A DNA stretch of 64,000 nt from the NCBI GenBank assembly GCA_024233835.1, contig JACKPC010000003.1, forward strand, positions 342,501 to 406,500, in the 5' to 3' direction. This stretch comes from Leptospiraceae bacterium (lineage in GTDB: Bacteria > Spirochaetota > Leptospiria > Leptospirales > Leptospiraceae). Within the stretch, counting starts at the first letter, position 1. Every line of letters starts with the position of its first letter. Shown in pieces: positions 15,486 to 23,891 of this stretch. The position numbers were made by a program, and so were the translations under genes. Under the pieces are notes generated by a model, which worked only from the letters and a program-made list of their open reading frames with translations, was not told the DNA's origin and made no database searches.

Positions 15486-17603
15486 TTGAGTGCAGGGAAA
15501 AAGTTTCAGGCTGAAATGGAAAGCTTAGTTCCGAATGTTTTTGAGTTTTTATGCGAGACTTTTGGGGTTCCATTTTCCAAAAAAGAGATTCATTCACTAT
15601 TTCATGAATCAAATTCATTTTCCCAGGAACAATTTGCCAGTTTATTAGATATTTTAGGAAACCACTCCGGCTTACGTATAAAAAAACAGGTGATGGATTT
15701 TGATAGGGCATTTAGTTCTTCTTACACGAAAGCTCCTTTGCTCTATTTTCATTTTGAAGCAGAGAATCTGGTGGATTGCTTTGTGTTTTTAGGAAAAAAG
15801 ACCGGTAAATATGAGGTTTTTTCTATAAAAAAAAATGAATCCATTTACTGTAAAAAAGAAGATTTTTTTCAAATTACAGGTATACAAAAAGATAAAGAAA
15901 CTATCTTTTATGCTCCCGAACCCATTTATCCCTTACAATCTGAAAAAGGAACAGCTCATTTATCTAATATTCAATCTTTATTACAATTCTTAAAGCCAGA
16001 AGTGAAAGATATCTGGGTATTATTTATTTATGGAATTGGAACCGGTTTATTCAGTCTCATTGTTCCTGTCGCGACCTCGTCTTTGATCAACACATTGGCC
16101 TTCGGAACTCTTTTGCAACCTGTTATCATCCTTACAGTTTTTGTATTTTTCTTCCTGCTTCTTGCAGGTGGTATGAATATTATGCAGAATATAGTGACGG
16201 AATATTTGCGCAGAAGATTATTTGTGCGGTTTAGTTCTGAGATTAGTTCAAGAATAATGCGTTATGATGAACAGTCTTCCCCTATATATTTACCCGACAT
16301 TGTAAGTTATTATTTTGAAGTTTTTACCTTACAAAAAAATGTTACATCTTTATTGATAGATGGTTTGGGTTTGATTGTTATAACCGTAGTAGGCTTGCTG
16401 TTTGTAAGTATTTATCACCCTCTTTTTCTTTTTTATAGCCTGGTCTTCTTGGTGCTTCTTTACATTTTGATATTTATTCGACTAAAATCCGGAACGGAAG
16501 CCAAACTAAAAGAATCCAAGCAGAAATATAAGGTCTATCATTTGATTGAAGATTTGGCAGAAGCCAGAGAATACTTTACAACACAAAATGGGGAAAAATA
16601 TGGTTATAAGCGAATTGATAGTCAAATCCGGGAATACTTGAAATATAGAGAGAAAAATTTTAAAATACTAATAAAACAATCCGGTGGGGCTATTTTTTTA
16701 CAGGCCAGCGGACACGCTCTTTTATTAGGTTTAGGGGGATTCTTAGTGATAAAGCAGCAGTTAAGCCTCGGTCAATTGGTCGCTGCTGAATTAATTCTTG
16801 CCAAAGTTTTAGATGGTTTTTCCGGCGTGGGAAAATACCTGGAAATGTACTATGGTCTTCTGGCTGCTGTAGAAAAAATAAAGACCTTAATTGAAATTCC
16901 TTCAGAAAAACGTGGTTTTGAAAATTTGCAGATAAATTCAAAATCGGTTCAACTTAAAATACAGGATTTGCTGGTTCACATAGCCGGGATTTATAATTTA
17001 AACTGCGAATTTAATTCGGGAAAACCAATCGGATTATATGCTTCCGAAGAAGCAGATAAATTGGAAATTCTTTTTCGTGTTCTGAGCGGAAAGCAAAAAA
17101 TTGATTCTGGTGTTATCTTAGTAAATGGGCATGATCTTCGAAATCTACTCCCGGAAATCAGAAAGTCTTTATTTGGATATTTGAACCGTATCAGTATTTT
17201 CCATGGAACTATCTATGAAAATATAAAACAGGGAGAAAATCATCTGGGTATTCAGGAGATTCGAGCTTTACTTGAAAAACTTGGAGTTATGAAAGACATT
17301 TCCCGTTTAGAAAAAGAAATTTTTACTGAATTGCATACTTCCGGTTTTCCATTGCAGTACAGGCAATTAAAAGCCATCTGCATTGCTCGTGAGTTTTTGA
17401 GAAAGAATGCTGTTATTATTTTAGATAGATTTTTAGATGATATGGATGAAGCTTTTATTGATGTAGTTTTAGATTATATGAATACATCTGAGTGTTCAAA
17501 CAAAGTTATTCTTGTGCATACACAGAGAAAAGATATACTTCAGAAGATAGAGAATAGACGATTGTATAAAGATAATCAATTATTAGATCTTAAGTTAAAG
17601 TAG
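15486..17603 (+). CDS. Type I secretion-like ABC transporter with degenerate ATPase domain
   Basis: The start is the TTG at 15486, giving 705 residues; the open frame reaches back to TTG 15453. Residues 15-150 resemble the C39-like N-terminal domain of type I secretion ABC proteins but show no Cys/His peptidase centre. Residues about 175-455 are a six-helix exporter membrane domain. Residues about 490-705 are shaped like an ABC ATPase but lack its catalytic motifs. The Walker A position reads GLYASEEADKLEI with no GxxGxGKS/T. The signature position reads GFPLQYRQ instead of LSGGQ. Walker B reads VIILDRF with Arg in place of the catalytic Glu, while the H-loop region LVHTQR keeps a His. The frame is intact over the whole length, so this is not simple decay. 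HlyD- and TolC-like genes follow in the same operon (10-nt gap). It may be a pseudo-ATPase exporter or may pair with another ATPase. Confidence 0.82.
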   Translation: MSAGKKFQAEMESLVPNVFEFLCETFGVPFSKKEIHSLFHESNSFSQEQFASLLDILGNHSGLRIKKQVMDFDRAFSSSYTKAPLLYFHFEAENLVDCFVFLGKKTGKYEVFSIKKNESIYCKKEDFFQITGIQKDKETIFYAPEPIYPLQSEKGTAHLSNIQSLLQFLKPEVKDIWVLFIYGIGTGLFSLIVPVATSSLINTLAFGTLLQPVIILTVFVFFFLLLAGGMNIMQNIVTEYLRRRLFVRFSSEISSRIMRYDEQSSPIYLPDIVSYYFEVFTLQKNVTSLLIDGLGLIVITVVGLLFVSIYHPLFLFYSLVFLVLLYILIFIRLKSGTEAKLKESKQKYKVYHLIEDLAEAREYFTTQNGEKYGYKRIDSQIREYLKYREKNFKILIKQSGGAIFLQASGHALLLGLGGFLVIKQQLSLGQLVAAELILAKVLDGFSGVGKYLEMYYGLLAAVEKIKTLIEIPSEKRGFENLQINSKSVQLKIQDLLVHIAGIYNLNCEFNSGKPIGLYASEEADKLEILFRVLSGKQKIDSGVILVNGHDLRNLLPEIRKSLFGYLNRISIFHGTIYENIKQGENHLGIQEIRALLEKLGVMKDISRLEKEIFTELHTSGFPLQYRQLKAICIAREFLRKNAVIILDRFLDDMDEAFIDVVLDYMNTSECSNKVILVHTQRKDILQKIENRRLYKDNQLLDLKLK

Positions 17604-17613
17604 GAGAAATCAT

Positions 17614-18960
17614 ATGGAAATATCTATTAGCGAAAAGCATGAAGAAGAAAATGTGCTTGATAAGTTTAGTTCCTACCGACTGGTTCAATCTCCGCATAGT
17701 TTACGGATAGCTGCCTATATTATCGCCGGATTATTTGTATTTTTTGTTCTACTGCTTTTTCTTTCTCCCTGGCAACAGACTTCATTTGGCATGGGGCGAG
17801 TTGTAGCCAGAGAACCTCTGGAAAGACAACAATTTATAGATTCCCCGGTAAAAGGAAGGGTTTCGCAATGGTTTGTAAGGGAGGGCTCCCTGGTAAAAAA
17901 AGGGGATCCGATAGTAGAGATTATGGATAATGACCCGGAATATTTTAATCGACTGGAAAGTATTAAGCTGGCTACTGAATCTCGCTTGCAGGCTGCTGAG
18001 CTTCAAAAGAGTTCTTATTTATCCAAGATAAATTCTATATCTTCTTCCGTAAGTAATGAAGTGGAAGCTAAACAAAACAAGGTAAGTATGGCGGAACAAA
18101 AAATTCGAAACGCTGAAAATAAACTTATTGCGAGTGAAGCTGAGCTAAAAACCAGCGAGATTAATTTTGAGAGGACAAGAAAGCTTTATGAAAAGGGACT
18201 TGTATCTAAACGTAAATATGAATTAGAAAAACTATATTTAACCAAAAATAAAACCGGGTTTAAACAGGCAAAAGCCAATTTACAAATTGCTAAAAATGAA
18301 CACCTACATTCTCTCGCCGAGTTAAAGAAAGCCAGGAATGAAGGAAGAGCCAAGTTGGATGGAACAAGAGCTGAATATGGTTATGCTTTATCCGGTCTTT
18401 CAAAGGCAAAAGAAGAGTTACATAAGATTGATACAAGTCTTGCGAGGCAGAAAGCACAGAAAGTATATGCACCCAGAGATGGAATTATTATGAGGATACT
18501 TGCTGTAGAACATTCGGTTCAGATTAAGCAGGGACAATCCCTGGCAATCCTTGTTCCTGAATCAGGAAAGTATGCAGTTGAATTATATATCGATGGAAAT
18601 GATATTCCTCTTTTGAGGGAAGGGATGGAAACCCGCTTGCAGTTTCAGGGTTGGCCGGCACTACAGCTAAGCGGATATCCGCAGTTAGCCGTAGGAACAT
18701 TTGGAGGAACGGTTCGTTTGGTTGATTTAACAGATGATGGAAGTGGTAAATTTCGTACACTAATTGTTCCCGATGAAAAGAGTGATTGGCCTTCTTCACT
18801 TTATCTTCGGCAGGGAGTTAGAACAAAAGGCTGGATTTTGCTTAACCGTGTAAGCCTTGCTTATGAATTATGGAGAAGATTTAACGATTTCCCTCCGGCT
18901 ATACCAAATAAAAAGTCTGTAATAACAGAGAAGAAAACAAATTCGGGTGATAAAAAATGA
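17614..18960 (+). CDS. HlyD-family periplasmic adaptor (membrane fusion protein)
   Basis: The 448-residue protein has one N-terminal membrane helix (about 31-50). A lipoyl-like half (RQQFIDSPVKGRVSQWFVRE and VKKGDPIVEI) is followed by a long alpha-helical hairpin (about 110-270, rich in Lys, Glu and Ala heptads). The second lipoyl half (KVYAPRDGIIMRILAVEHS) and beta-barrel come next (ALQLSGYPQLAVGTFGGTVR). This is the classic adaptor linking an inner-membrane ABC exporter to TolC. The start follows AGGAG that overlaps the ABC stop codon. Its stop codon overlaps the start of the TolC gene (ATGA), a sign of translational coupling. It supports the ABC neighbour being part of a type I secretion machine. 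Confidence 0.9.
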   Translation: MEISISEKHEEENVLDKFSSYRLVQSPHSLRIAAYIIAGLFVFFVLLLFLSPWQQTSFGMGRVVAREPLERQQFIDSPVKGRVSQWFVREGSLVKKGDPIVEIMDNDPEYFNRLESIKLATESRLQAAELQKSSYLSKINSISSSVSNEVEAKQNKVSMAEQKIRNAENKLIASEAELKTSEINFERTRKLYEKGLVSKRKYELEKLYLTKNKTGFKQAKANLQIAKNEHLHSLAELKKARNEGRAKLDGTRAEYGYALSGLSKAKEELHKIDTSLARQKAQKVYAPRDGIIMRILAVEHSVQIKQGQSLAILVPESGKYAVELYIDGNDIPLLREGMETRLQFQGWPALQLSGYPQLAVGTFGGTVRLVDLTDDGSGKFRTLIVPDEKSDWPSSLYLRQGVRTKGWILLNRVSLAYELWRRFNDFPPAIPNKKSVITEKKTNSGDKK

Positions 18961-20435
18961 AAATTATAAGCTTATTTCCAATTTTATCACTGTGCTTTTT
19001 TGAATTGCATGGAGATACTCTAAAATTGCAAAATAGTATTAGTTTAAACCAGGTATTAGAATCTACTTTATTACATTATCCGGAAGTAGTAGCAGCAGAA
19101 AAAGAAATACAAATTGCAGAAAATGAATTTTTGGCAGCTGAAGGAAATTTTGATCTAAAATTTAAGGCCTATGGAACGAATACTTACGGAAACTATGAAA
19201 ATGAAACTTTAAATTCAGTTATTGAAAAACCTGTTCCAATTGCAGGACTTTCTTTTTTTGCAGGCTATAAAAGAGGAATTGGAGAGTTTCCTGTCTATAA
19301 GGGAGGATACTTTACAAAGCCGAGAGGGCAGGTTCGAGCCGGAGCAAAAATCCCCTTGTGGGCGGGAAGAGAAATAGATGAGAATCGTTTAGAGTTAAAA
19401 AAAGCCGGAATCGGCAGGGGTCTCGGAGTGCTGCAATACGAAAAAACAAAATTGTATGTGTTTCAAAAAGCATCCGAAACATACTGGCAGTGGGTAGCTG
19501 CCGGAATGCAGTATGAAATTGTGGAAAACCTGTATCAATTGGCTGAAAAAAGGATGAAACAATTAAATTATAAAATTACACTAGGAGATACCGCAAAAGC
19601 AGATGGAATCGAAAATAATCGAATGCTTTTGGAACGAAAAGCTATGTTGATCGAAGCTGAAAGGTATCTACAGAAGACATCTATTAAACTTTCCTTATTT
19701 TATAGAGACAAAACAGGAGAACCAATTTTACTTACTCAAGATTCAGTACCGAAACAATTACCAAAGCCACATTATATTAGTAATGAAGATAAGAAAAAGG
19801 ATTTGGAGCTTGCCTGGTCGAGACGTCCCGAATTAATGATAATTCAAATCGAAAGAAAGAAGAAAAGCCTGGATATTGACTTATATAAAAATCAGGTAAA
19901 ACCTCAAATTGATTTAATCATTTCGGCAGCAAAGCAGGTACCGGGAGGAGGGGAGCTGATTAATGAAAAGAATAAGACCGGAACAATTGCTCTTCCTCCG
20001 CTATTAAAACCTGAAAAGTTTGAGAAAACCGATGTGGAAGCCAGTTTTGTCATTTCGGTTCCCTTACAGACAAGAAAGCAGAGAGGGAAGATTGAATCCT
20101 CAAGAGCCAAGTTATCCCAGATTCAGCAAAAGCAAAAGCTAATACGAGATAAGATACGAGCCGAGCTACAGGATGCAGCTTCTCTTTTAGAAATGGCCGG
20201 AAAAGAAGTTGATATAACTAAAAAAGAGTCTGAGATGGCAGAAAAATTAGAAGTCCTGGAAAAAGAGAAGTATGAATTAGGTGATAGTAACCTTTTTATG
20301 CTAAACCAGAGAGAACAAAAAACCGCTATGGCAAGAATTAAATATATAAAATCTTTATCCGGTCACCATATTGCTCATGCAATTTATCGTTCTGCTACCG
20401 GGGAGTGGAATGAAAGGTATCGTAAGGAAATGTAA
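18957..20435 (+). CDS. TolC-family outer-membrane efflux protein
   Basis: The 492-residue protein has a signal peptide (about 1-19, LFPILSLCFFELHGD). Two similar halves follow, each with long helices (SLNQVLESTLLHYPEVVAAEKEI-like start, AENEFLAAEGNFDLK). Such repeats form the trimeric TolC channel-tunnel. It would provide the outer-membrane exit for the upstream ABC/HlyD pair, whose gene overlaps it by 4 nt. The substrate is unknown; no RTX, bacteriocin or GG-leader gene is adjacent. A hairpin lies about 50 nt past the stop. Confidence 0.88.
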   Translation: MKIISLFPILSLCFFELHGDTLKLQNSISLNQVLESTLLHYPEVVAAEKEIQIAENEFLAAEGNFDLKFKAYGTNTYGNYENETLNSVIEKPVPIAGLSFFAGYKRGIGEFPVYKGGYFTKPRGQVRAGAKIPLWAGREIDENRLELKKAGIGRGLGVLQYEKTKLYVFQKASETYWQWVAAGMQYEIVENLYQLAEKRMKQLNYKITLGDTAKADGIENNRMLLERKAMLIEAERYLQKTSIKLSLFYRDKTGEPILLTQDSVPKQLPKPHYISNEDKKKDLELAWSRRPELMIIQIERKKKSLDIDLYKNQVKPQIDLIISAAKQVPGGGELINEKNKTGTIALPPLLKPEKFEKTDVEASFVISVPLQTRKQRGKIESSRAKLSQIQQKQKLIRDKIRAELQDAASLLEMAGKEVDITKKESEMAEKLEVLEKEKYELGDSNLFMLNQREQKTAMARIKYIKSLSGHHIAHAIYRSATGEWNERYRKEM

Positions 20436-20486
20436 AAAGTTGGAATATCTTTTGATCTGTTAAAAAAATGGTAGTTTTGGTCGTAG

Positions 20487-20505
20487 GCGAGCTTTAACAG
20501 CTCGC
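20487..20505. terminator. Bidirectional terminator-like hairpin
   Basis: GCGAGCT (20487-20493) pairs with AGCTCGC (20499-20505) around a 5-nt loop between convergent genes (TolC-like on plus, hypothetical on minus). The stem is GC-rich, but the following T content is modest on both strands. Confidence 0.5.
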
Positions 20506-20540
20506 TTAGAGATTGGAAAAAATATGAACTTATATATTTT

Positions 20541-21302
20541 TTAAGTTTCTAAAGAAAAGTAGGCCTTTGCTGCTTTGTTAAATTTTTCTTTTTTAGCTTC
20601 CGGTAAGGATTGTGAAAGTTGTTCAAAAATAGATTTCAGATTGCTACTGGTTTTCATCATTTCAAAAATTGATTCTTCTTTGTTTAAATCAACGACTTTT
20701 AATAATATCTCTTTGTTTTTGCTTTCTGAATAATGCTCCATAACCTTTGCCATGACATCCGTTCGGGTTATAAGGTCGGATAGTTCCACCAGATCTTCCG
20801 GACTTATATTTTTTGAAACTTCTACATTAATGTTTACGGGTGTATGATCGATTAATCCGGCGACAACAAAGTATTTCTTTCTTTTTAAAAGTTCCATTAC
20901 TACTTTTTTCATTCTATCCATGGGAGAAGCCTTGATAACTTCTTCTACTCTGGCCGGATTTACATGTTCCATTACATCACTTAGAAAACTTACAGAGAAA
21001 TAATTAGAAATGCTTACAGCTTCTTTGGTAGGCATATAATAAGTTAAGTTAGCAGTTATCTGAGGTCCCAAAATCTCTTCTGATACCTTCGCATTAATAA
21101 AATTTGGCATATATTTACTTACACGGGCCAATGGCTCCCAGATACCTGAATGTTCTTCCTGTATTACTGTACTGAGCTTTTCCGTTAAAAAAGATAATTC
21201 TTCATGAGAATGAGATTCGAGGAAAGCAATTTCTTCTTCCTTCACTTCCAGGAGATGGGCGATTTTATGCATATCTATATGTTTGTCATGTGTTTCTGTC
21301 AT
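20541..21302 (-). CDS. Hypothetical helical protein, last gene of the clpC operon
   Basis: I do not recognise this 253-residue protein. It looks fully soluble and alpha-helical, with no signal peptide or membrane helix. It has a His-rich N-terminus (ETHDKHIDMHKIAHLL). Short repeated helices such as VSEEILGPQITANLTYYMPT and SFLSDVMEHVNPARVEEVIK recall, loosely, the superhelical MgtE-N/FliG style of repeats. It follows mtaB by 31 nt on the same strand and ends the five-gene unit that begins with clpC. Function cannot be assigned from sequence. Confidence 0.6.
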   Translation of the reverse strand: MTETHDKHIDMHKIAHLLEVKEEEIAFLESHSHEELSFLTEKLSTVIQEEHSGIWEPLARVSKYMPNFINAKVSEEILGPQITANLTYYMPTKEAVSISNYFSVSFLSDVMEHVNPARVEEVIKASPMDRMKKVVMELLKRKKYFVVAGLIDHTPVNINVEVSKNISPEDLVELSDLITRTDVMAKVMEHYSESKNKEILLKVVDLNKEESIFEMMKTSSNLKSIFEQLSQSLPEAKKEKFNKAAKAYFSLET

Positions 21303-21333
21303 AATTAAACCTTTGTACAGGGGTTATGTGGTC

Positions 21334-22632
21334 TTATCTTGATAGGTTTCCTCTTTGGAGTTCACCAGGAAAGGAAACTTTTTTGTCGGTATTTTCATCA
21401 TAATTTAAAAGACGTATATTAACAAACTGACCTACTTTTAGTTTATCTAATATACTTTCATTCTCAATTCGGATACGGATATAATTGTCACTTAAAAAAG
21501 TACCGTCTCCTTCTAAGATACATTCAAGAGTTTGGTTTGTAAAGCGTTTTCCATATTGAACATATTGCCTTTCAGAAAGGTTATTGAGTTGTTTTACTCT
21601 TTCTTTTTTTTCCTCTCTTTTTAATGTTTCCGGATAGGAGGCAGCCAGGGTTCCTCTTCTGGCTGAATAGGGAAAGGCATGAATTTTAGAAAAACCTAAA
21701 TCATTACAGACTTGAAGGGTCTCTTCAAACTCAAGTTCCGTTTCACCGGGAAAACCTGTGATGACATCGGTTCCTAAAAAAATGTCGGGAATTTTGTTTT
21801 TCACCAGGCTGATTCTTTTAATAAAAGTTTCTCGATTGTAACTTCTTTTCATTTTTTTTAGAATATACGAACTACCACTCTGTAGGGGGACATGCAGATA
21901 TCTACAAAAACGTGGATGCTGAATTGTTTCTATAAATTCTAAACCTACATCGGAAGGTTCAATTGAAGAAAGACGTAGTCTTGAATACTCTAAAAGATTT
22001 AGAATATTCCTTAGAAGTTTATTGAAACTCTTCATGCCTTCTTTATCTCTATACCAACCGAGATTCACTCCGGTAAGAATAATTTCACCAATCCCATTAT
22101 CCTGGAGAAAACGAATTTGATCTAGAACATCACTAAAATTTCGACTTTGACCTTTACCCCTGGCACCGGGAATTTTACAGTAAGAACAGGAGCGGTTGCA
22201 GCCATCCTGAATTTTCAAATAGGCTCTTGTGTGATGCAGGGGCAGGGTATCTGCATAAGCAAACCTGTCCTGATTTAATTCTATAGGCTTTCCTAAAATG
22301 ATTTGGGGAAGGCTGGATTTATTATCGTTATCAATAACTCCGGAAACACCTGGAATATTTTGAATAATTTCTCTATCAGTCTGGGCATAACATCCGGTGA
22401 CATAGACCTTTGAACCCGGATGTTTCTTTATAGCGTTACGAATGATGTTTCGATTTTTACCATCGGCTTTATTAGTTACCGTACAGGTATTAATGACTAT
22501 GATATCCGGGTTTTCATTTATATCTATAGACTTTACTCCCAGTTTCTCAAAACCGGCAGACAGACCATCTGATTCAAATATATTAAGGCGGCAGCCAAGA
22601 GTGTAAAAACCAACAGTACTGGGTTTATTCAT
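21334..22632 (-). CDS. mtaB: tRNA t6A37 methylthiotransferase MtaB
   Basis: The 432-residue radical-SAM enzyme adds a methylthio group to N6-threonylcarbamoyladenosine at tRNA position 37 (ms2t6A). The N-terminal UPF0004 domain has the three cluster cysteines Cys14 (TLGCRLN), Cys50 (INTCTVTNKAD) and Cys81 (VTGCYAQ). The radical-SAM domain carries Cys145, Cys149 and Cys152 in DGCNRSCSYCKIPGARG. A TRAM-like RNA-binding end follows. GCRLNIFES and CTVTNKAD favour MtaB over MiaB or RimO. It lies between a TPR gene (12-nt gap) and a hypothetical gene (31-nt gap), within the clpC unit. Confidence 0.93.
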   Translation of the reverse strand: MNKPSTVGFYTLGCRLNIFESDGLSAGFEKLGVKSIDINENPDIIVINTCTVTNKADGKNRNIIRNAIKKHPGSKVYVTGCYAQTDREIIQNIPGVSGVIDNDNKSSLPQIILGKPIELNQDRFAYADTLPLHHTRAYLKIQDGCNRSCSYCKIPGARGKGQSRNFSDVLDQIRFLQDNGIGEIILTGVNLGWYRDKEGMKSFNKLLRNILNLLEYSRLRLSSIEPSDVGLEFIETIQHPRFCRYLHVPLQSGSSYILKKMKRSYNRETFIKRISLVKNKIPDIFLGTDVITGFPGETELEFEETLQVCNDLGFSKIHAFPYSARRGTLAASYPETLKREEKKERVKQLNNLSERQYVQYGKRFTNQTLECILEGDGTFLSDNYIRIRIENESILDKLKVGQFVNIRLLNYDENTDKKVSFPGELQRGNLSR

Positions 22633-22644
22633 TTGAATTATTAC

Positions 22645-23451
22645 TCAAAGTGAGTTTTTAAAAGATTTGATCCTCTTTAAATTTGTTGCATAAACTTCAT
22701 TTTCAGGTTCTCGTTCTGATGCTTTTTTTACTTCATTGATTGCATCATCCAGATACTTTAATCCCTGCTTTTTATAAGTATTTGCTAAATCATTTTTGCC
22801 CTGCTTCTCCAGTTTTCTTGACTTTTTCAGAGATTGAATAGCAAGCTTTTCATATATTAAGCCAAGGTTATTTTCCAGATTATGATTATTAGGAGAAAGT
22901 GTTATAGCCCATTTTAAGCTCATCTCTGCTTTTTCTAATTTACCATTTTCAAAATAAATGTAAGCTTCCATAGCTATAGGTTCATAATTTTCTGGATATT
23001 GAACTTTCAACTTTTCTACAATTTTGAGAGCTTTTTCCATTTGCTTTTTATCTGCATAGATTGAGGCTTTTAAAAGGTTTAAATCAAGATTATCCGGAAA
23101 TTTTTCCAGACCTTCTTTACAAGTTTTTAAAGCTGATTTAGGTCGGTCATAATCCAATAAAAATTTACTTAAGTCTATATAGAGATTAGGTTTATTAGAA
23201 TTATCTTTTTCAACAGCCTGATCGAAGTGTTGTTTGGCAACCCTATGGTTTTTTAACCTCCAGTAATTATGAGCCGCAAGATAATGTAGTTCATAAGAGG
23301 TTCCTTTTTCATCGATAATTTTACGAATTGCTTCAATAGATTTCCAGTATTCCTTTTGTTTATACAGGTTCAAAGCCTGTATATAGTCTGCATCCTCAAC
23401 TGCAAATAGGATTAAGGGGAAGAGTAGTAGGGTATAGAGAAATTTCTTCAT
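22645..23451 (-). CDS. Exported TPR-repeat protein
   Basis: The 268-residue protein has a signal peptide (MKKFLYTLLLFPLILFAVED) and about five TPR-like helix pairs between residues 22 and 255, for example LYKQKEYWKSIEAIRKII, HRVAKQHFDQAVEKDNSN, MEKALKIVEKLKVQYPENYE and LEKAEMSLKWAITLSPNN. TPR superhelices bind other proteins, so a periplasmic or envelope scaffold role is likely. It is flanked by 12-nt gaps on both sides in the clpC-mtaB unit. Confidence 0.8.
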   Translation of the reverse strand: MKKFLYTLLLFPLILFAVEDADYIQALNLYKQKEYWKSIEAIRKIIDEKGTSYELHYLAAHNYWRLKNHRVAKQHFDQAVEKDNSNKPNLYIDLSKFLLDYDRPKSALKTCKEGLEKFPDNLDLNLLKASIYADKKQMEKALKIVEKLKVQYPENYEPIAMEAYIYFENGKLEKAEMSLKWAITLSPNNHNLENNLGLIYEKLAIQSLKKSRKLEKQGKNDLANTYKKQGLKYLDDAINEVKKASEREPENEVYATNLKRIKSFKNSL

Positions 23452-23463
23452 AAGTCTCCCTGA

Positions 23464-23889
23464 TTAGAGTTTTAAACTGATAGATTCGCTTAAGAATCCT
23501 TCTATTTCAGAATGAAATGGTTCTATAGGGTCTATTAATATGTCAACTGTTTCATGTAATTCTAGGAGATATGCTTCTATATGTTCTTCGGTTATGAGTA
23601 ACTTCCCTGCAACTTTTAATATAGGCTCTCCTGCTTGATTGAACGATATTTCATATTCTTCCTGGTTGAGCAAATCTCTGAGTTCTGCATACCCATTCCC
23701 ATAATATAAACCATTTTTAAAGTAGTATTTGTATCGGACATTAACTTCCGGGACAATGAGACCCGGTTCCATCACGCAAAGGTTTACTTTGTCTATAGTA
23801 GCTGGTAATCGAACCTTTTGTCTTGCATACCAGAAACGCTTAATAAACATATAAGCCAGAATGATTAAAACCGGGAATAAGAGATTCAT
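23464..23889 (-). CDS. Small membrane-anchored hypothetical protein
   Basis: The 141-residue protein starts with one membrane helix (NLLFPVLIILAYMFIKRFW), followed by a beta-rich domain. The pattern VRYKYYFKNGLYYGNGYAEL resembles the strand-rich DUF3592-type domain, though the match is weak. It begins 2 nt after the clpC stop codon and ends 12 nt before the TPR gene, so it is surely co-transcribed with them. Function is unknown. Confidence 0.65.
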   Translation of the reverse strand: MNLLFPVLIILAYMFIKRFWYARQKVRLPATIDKVNLCVMEPGLIVPEVNVRYKYYFKNGLYYGNGYAELRDLLNQEEYEISFNQAGEPILKVAGKLLITEEHIEAYLLELHETVDILIDPIEPFHSEIEGFLSESISLKL

Positions 23890-23891
23890 AC

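Noticed and set aside
15486..15930. Active C39 peptidase in the ABC protein N-terminus
   Set aside because: The Cys in VFEFLCETFG is not in the catalytic context, and no matching His/Asp pair is visible. It is at most a C39-like inactive domain.
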